From JBOFWL01 sp051653605 (GTDB lineage: Bacteria > Spirochaetota > Brevinematia > Brevinematales > Brevinemataceae), in the NCBI GenBank assembly GCA_051653605.1, contig JBOFWL010000009.1, forward strand, positions 51,678-115,677: 64,000 nt of DNA. Direction: 5' to 3'. Both the position numbers and the translations under genes were made by a program. The notes beneath the pieces were generated by a model. That model did not search any database. It was not told where the DNA came from and saw nothing but the letters and a program-made list of their open reading frames with translations. Shown piece by piece: positions 62,201 to 64,000 of this stretch. Each line of letters begins with the position of its first letter. Positions within the stretch are counted from its first letter, which is position 1.

Positions 62201-63398
62201 TACTACTAATACAACCTCTGTTTCTAACACAAGAACTAACCTTATAGCATCTACAAATCGTTCTACTCAAAGTGCAACGTCTAATACTCAAATTTTATTA
62301 TCTAACACCAATCTGTTGTCTACAAGAATTAGTATCACAAATGTAACCACAAATAGGGTTCCAAGTAAAGTTGCAAAAGCGGATTTAGTCAGCGGTAAAA
62401 AATCATTAACTCGAGTTTATTTCCCCAGCAATGAAGGAGAAAAGTTGAAAGAAATACTTGAAACTGTCTCCGAACGAGTTAAAGATGCCCCCTACTTTAC
62501 AACAAATGATCTACTTGCAATAACAAACTCTATTCCACCCTTTGAATTAGAAACTGATCCAGCTGTCTACCGTTCTGAACGAAGAAAATACTATTCAGTA
62601 CCAATAAGTACTGCTCAGTTTAGAAGACAGTTTGCAAAAGAAACAAAAGACATTAAAGATGCTCTTACTGCTCGCCTTGATGATGAACTCTATTGGGCTA
62701 ATTTACATCGAGAAATGTTAATTCAAAATAACAGTTGGAATAGTAATCTTGAATCTCAGCACTCAGCCTTTAAAAAAGAACATTTTGTTCGTAAAAAAGT
62801 TGAACTAAATAGATTAATGTATCACAGAGATGCTATTTTTAATGAGATAATATCAAATCAGATTAAATCGTACTTAGATCGTTCTATAGAATATGCAGAA
62901 TCAAGATTGGAAGATCAAAAACTCAGCAATGCAATATCAAATTTACAAAAACAAGCGGAACAAGCGTTAGCAAAATCTACAGCAAAATTTAAAACATCTG
63001 CTTATATAACAAAAAATAGAAATTTTCAAGCACGATATAGAAGCACCTTATCTAATTTTTCATTGATCTCTAGCAATTATAACGTGCGAAAACCTAAAGA
63101 GATGCGCTTGTCATTCTTACAGCAAAAAGAAAATAATCCTGTAGAAAAAATCAATCAAAATCGAGAAGCTTGGACAGCAATTGCGCAGCGAAATAAAGTT
63201 CCTCTGCACCTTGTTGCTTTTGCTGAAATTTCAGAGAGAAAATATCCTACAAAAGTATATCGTAAAAAGATGGAAAACAGAGCTATGCGCGAATATAAAA
63301 AGAATACCCGTTTTATCATCTATGAAGGTTTTATTTTTGCTCTATCTGGAAGATGGAAGGTTAAAACATCTCTAGCTGATAGAATGGATGTTTTGTAA
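59235..63398 (+). CDS. Giant secreted low-complexity protein with two repeat arrays
   Basis: 1387 residues; family not recognised. Signal peptide ~1-17, then a Ser/Thr/Ala-rich region (~20-130) and a folded-looking domain (~135-420). Next come an 8-residue repeat array (518-677) and a Lys/Pro/Ala array (~719-922). A second Ser/Thr/Asn region (~925-1050) leads to a charged helical C-terminus (~1060-1387) with coiled-coil character (ETKDIKDALTARLDDELYWA, AISNLQKQAEQALAKS). Both arrays are in frame and uninterrupted, so the gene is maintained as coding. The basic array suggests contact with an acidic partner such as peptidoglycan, teichoic-like polymers or nucleic acid; this is speculation. Ribosome site GAGAG is weak. 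Confidence 0.8.
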   Translation: MTRIALIAMFFPVLVYPVEPSSAPVLYRSQSLSSNAPSTRSATAPAGGSASATRASTTSATNSPPAKGRAARSVRVTTNTASVSNTSSVSNASSASTNAASAPKGRAARAAKEAASSGQESTARRSPTPTFTDTYRGPPLTPFENDLFTKLTFLPYKGSPVESGTDFRVDTALKQDVFRATLVGVNINAWLENPDTYRVLLESAKQFPTPRLLDNIVQNNPNIVLNNPELAARILRMDIYSPYLSNISKPVTLPPLFSEYHTAVAHTRNYNIYGTTAAGLPYFGFPTEGADRRINLSVSRHQFREYAVKFPDTDIFLVATINVSPNWLEEGWDIRQENRQFADVFIYAFDRKGKLLGGSGISQNFIKGGQFISLSQRVYSKYWQKAVPRVFYIVPSFKIVNTPVPGSERAPASVKIETPKRPYLNKEQRYILSSIESLRAQRGRAEFHIFDRSGNRYYKPIAVKPSKTTARPFLAKRKFIYTVDSNFKPTLNYPSNILSELDGTAQRNDFIAVAQPSRTPTQATNRASAQSTNRTPAQATNRTSTQSTNRASAQSTNRTVAQATNSASTQTTNRNRAQSTNRTVAQATNSASTQTTNRTRAQSTNRTVAQATNNTSTQTTNRNRAQSTNRTVAQATNSASTQTTNRNRAQSTNRTRAQATNRTRAQATNRNRAQSINKTLALQSRLITLNLSQVDQTSAWDEAFSLTFNHIELKAQNAAKAAPKAKATPKAKAAPKPKATPKPKATPKPKAAPKPKATPKPKAEPKAKATPASASTNVAKADPKAKAKATPKPKAEPKAKATPASASTNVAKADPKAKAKATPKPKAEPKPKATPASASTNVAKADPKAKAKAAPKPKAEPKAKATPASTSTNIAKANPKAKSSSKTKATKATPASASTNVAKANPKAKSSSKTKAKAAPKVAPIRNASTNLAAATPPTNAAGVSTASLSTSTNAAAISNTSARSARAQRSSTEARAVGAKSVRVRRSSTTNTTSVSNTRTNLIASTNRSTQSATSNTQILLSNTNLLSTRISITNVTTNRVPSKVAKADLVSGKKSLTRVYFPSNEGEKLKEILETVSERVKDAPYFTTNDLLAITNSIPPFELETDPAVYRSERRKYYSVPISTAQFRRQFAKETKDIKDALTARLDDELYWANLHREMLIQNNSWNSNLESQHSAFKKEHFVRKKVELNRLMYHRDAIFNEIISNQIKSYLDRSIEYAESRLEDQKLSNAISNLQKQAEQALAKSTAKFKTSAYITKNRNFQARYRSTLSNFSLISSNYNVRKPKEMRLSFLQQKENNPVEKINQNREAWTAIAQRNKVPLHLVAFAEISERKYPTKVYRKKMENRAMREYKKNTRFIIYEGFIFALSGRWKVKTSLADRMDVL
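60786..61265 (+). repeat. 24-bp tandem repeat, 20 units (x-x-x-A/T-Q-x-T-N)
   Basis: Exactly 20 consecutive 24-bp units, each coding eight residues ending T-N (last unit I-N). Examples: RASAQSTN, RTVAQATN, SASTQTTN, RNRAQSTN. Four consecutive 72-bp superunits (RTVAQATN, then SASTQTTN or NTSTQTTN, then RNRAQSTN or RTRAQSTN) indicate recent expansion by three-unit steps. The array is flanked by non-repeat coding sequence. Confidence 0.93.
61386..62000 (+). repeat. Lys/Pro/Ala repeat array: 18-bp units and 96-bp superunits
   Basis: The first part is short P-K-x-K-A-x hexapeptides (18 bp). Then a 96-bp superunit (TPASASTNVAKADPKAKA plus 14 further residues) recurs at 61542, 61638, 61734 and 61830, exactly 96 bp apart, and in shortened form at 61911. 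The last copies drift to KAKSSSKTK, so the array decays toward its 3' end. Confidence 0.93.
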
Positions 63399-63451
63399 AT
63401 CTATAAAATATATAGAGATCGAAATTTTTATAAAAATATTTCAAAAAAACA

Positions 63452-63480
63452 TTGACAATGACGATCTTTTCATGTATAAT
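63452..63480 (+). promoter_or_regulatory. Consensus sigma-70 promoter of rpmB
   Basis: TTGACA (63452-63457), 17-bp spacer, TATAAT (63475-63480): both hexamers match consensus perfectly. Confidence 0.92.
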
Positions 63481-63511
63481 TTACCACTTTCGAAGAACGA
63501 GTGAGGAAAAT

Positions 63512-63751
63512 ATGTCTCGAGTATGTGAATTATCCGGAAAAAAGGTGATGTACGGAAATAAAGTTTCCCACTCTCACCGTAAAACAAGAACCCATTGGGC
63601 TCCAAATCTTCAAAAAAAGACTTTTGTTATGAATGATGGTTCTAAAGTTGAGCTTCGTGTATGTGCTAAAATCATCAAAACGATTGACCGATTCGGTGTT
63701 GATGCTGTTCTTAAAAAATTTGTAAAAAAAGGTATTATCATCGCTAAATAA
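63512..63751 (+). CDS. rpmB: 50S ribosomal protein L28
   Basis: 79 residues. MSRVCELSGKKVMYGNKVSH and the following basic HRKTRTHWAPNLQ segment are the L28 hallmark. The start at 63512 has GTGAGGA upstream; an in-frame extension to 63452 would run through the promoter. The usual partner rpmG (L33) is not next to it. No terminator hairpin follows, and the 16S rRNA gene begins ~155 bases downstream. Confidence 0.96.
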   Translation: MSRVCELSGKKVMYGNKVSHSHRKTRTHWAPNLQKKTFVMNDGSKVELRVCAKIIKTIDRFGVDAVLKKFVKKGIIIAK

Positions 63752-63905
63752 GCTAGTGATAGTGTCCATAATAGTTAAAAGCAAGAAATATTACTGAGGC
63801 GAGAGATACGCTTGTTTACTTAAATTAAGTAGATAAGTTTTGTTGAAATTAATTCCAAGTTAGACAAACCATTCAATAAGATTATGCTAAATAATGTATA
63901 AGATT
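63752..63905. other. Spacer between rpmB and 16S rRNA
   Basis: No gene is seen. It contains the perfect inverted repeat TACTTAA-A-TTAAGTA (63817-63831), the candidate 16S promoter (63860-63888) and no obvious rpmB terminator. Confidence 0.5.
63860..63888 (+). promoter_or_regulatory. Candidate promoter of the 16S rRNA gene
   Basis: TTAGAC (63860-63865), 17-bp spacer, TATGCT (63883-63888). It would start transcription only ~11 bases before the mature 16S end. Confidence 0.4.
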
Positions 63906-64000
63906 ATCACGGAGGGTTTGATTCTGGCTCAGAGCGAACGCTGGCGGCGTGTCTTAGGCATGCAAGTCGAACGGCAGCTGCTTTGTAGTAATACAAAGTG
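63906..64000 (+). rRNA. rrs: 16S ribosomal RNA, 5' fragment
   Basis: GAGGGTTTGATTCTGGCTCAG, the universal 27F-site region, begins at 63913, followed by GAACGCTGGCGGCGTGTCTT and GGCATGCAAGTCGAACGG. The 5' end at ~63906 is inferred by counting back from E. coli numbering. The gene runs off the right edge. The GTGTCTTAGGCATGC stretch is close to the GCGTCTTAAGCATGC seen in spirochaetes. Confidence 0.97.

Overview
The window is a compact, AT-rich bacterial chromosome segment, probably from a spirochaete. No tRNA, insertion sequence, prophage or CRISPR array is visible. The right edge enters a 16S rRNA gene whose first ~95 bases (GGCGTGTCTTAGGCATGC and flanks) look spirochaetal. Gene content agrees: a diderm envelope (LptD-like protein, TolC, porin-like beta-barrels), chemoreceptors, a sigma-28-type promoter, fibronectin-III-like and vWA/TPR periplasmic proteins, and spirochaete-style YaaR and Bat-like genes. 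A Brevinema-like lineage is my best guess, from base composition and the 16S start only. Promoters are clear: most intergenic regions carry a sigma-70 pair with 16-18 bp spacing (usually 17), and most genes have GGAGG-type ribosome sites.

Layout. 1-4.8 kb: a partial ROK kinase diverges from an operon of four tandem Cof-type HAD phosphatases ending in L-serine dehydratase. 4.9-10.3 kb: glgC, then two tandem chemoreceptors with multi-pass membrane sensors. 10.5-16.7 kb: TspO-like protein, mutS2, a secreted protein, pgi, pncC. 16.8-22.4 kb: Gfo/Idh/MocA oxidoreductase diverging from an operon of two small membrane proteins, DUF58, tsaC, an alpha/beta hydrolase lacking its nucleophile, and glyQ without glyS. 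22.4-27.6 kb (minus): cvpA-like gene with a sigma-28-like promoter, then tolC-RND efflux pair. 27.7-36.2 kb: ptsI-ruvA-yaaR, an AddA-like helicase-nuclease, an acidic-tailed repeat protein, tmk, a fibronectin-III-like protein. 36.2-43.6 kb: eno, a DUF1858/DUF438 pair, and a six-gene minus operon (trkA-like, thiL, metallopeptidase, membrane protein, argS, S4 protein). 43.7-54.6 kb: a porin-like gene with almost no mRNA leader, tpx, an ABC ATPase-permease-vWA/TPR operon whose ATPase has degenerate motifs, several envelope proteins, DJ-1/PfpI and a GH13 enzyme. 54.7-64 kb: lptD, tgt, a small membrane protein, a 1387-residue secreted protein with two repeat arrays, rpmB and the 16S rRNA start.

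Themes. Carbon metabolism (glgC, pgi, eno, ptsI, GH13, serine dehydratase, HAD phosphatases) suggests a sugar-fermenting, glycogen-handling organism. Envelope biogenesis is the other major theme. The least explained items are the repeat-rich secreted protein, the degenerate ABC-vWA operon, the HAD cluster and the two outer-membrane genes whose -10 element almost touches the start codon.
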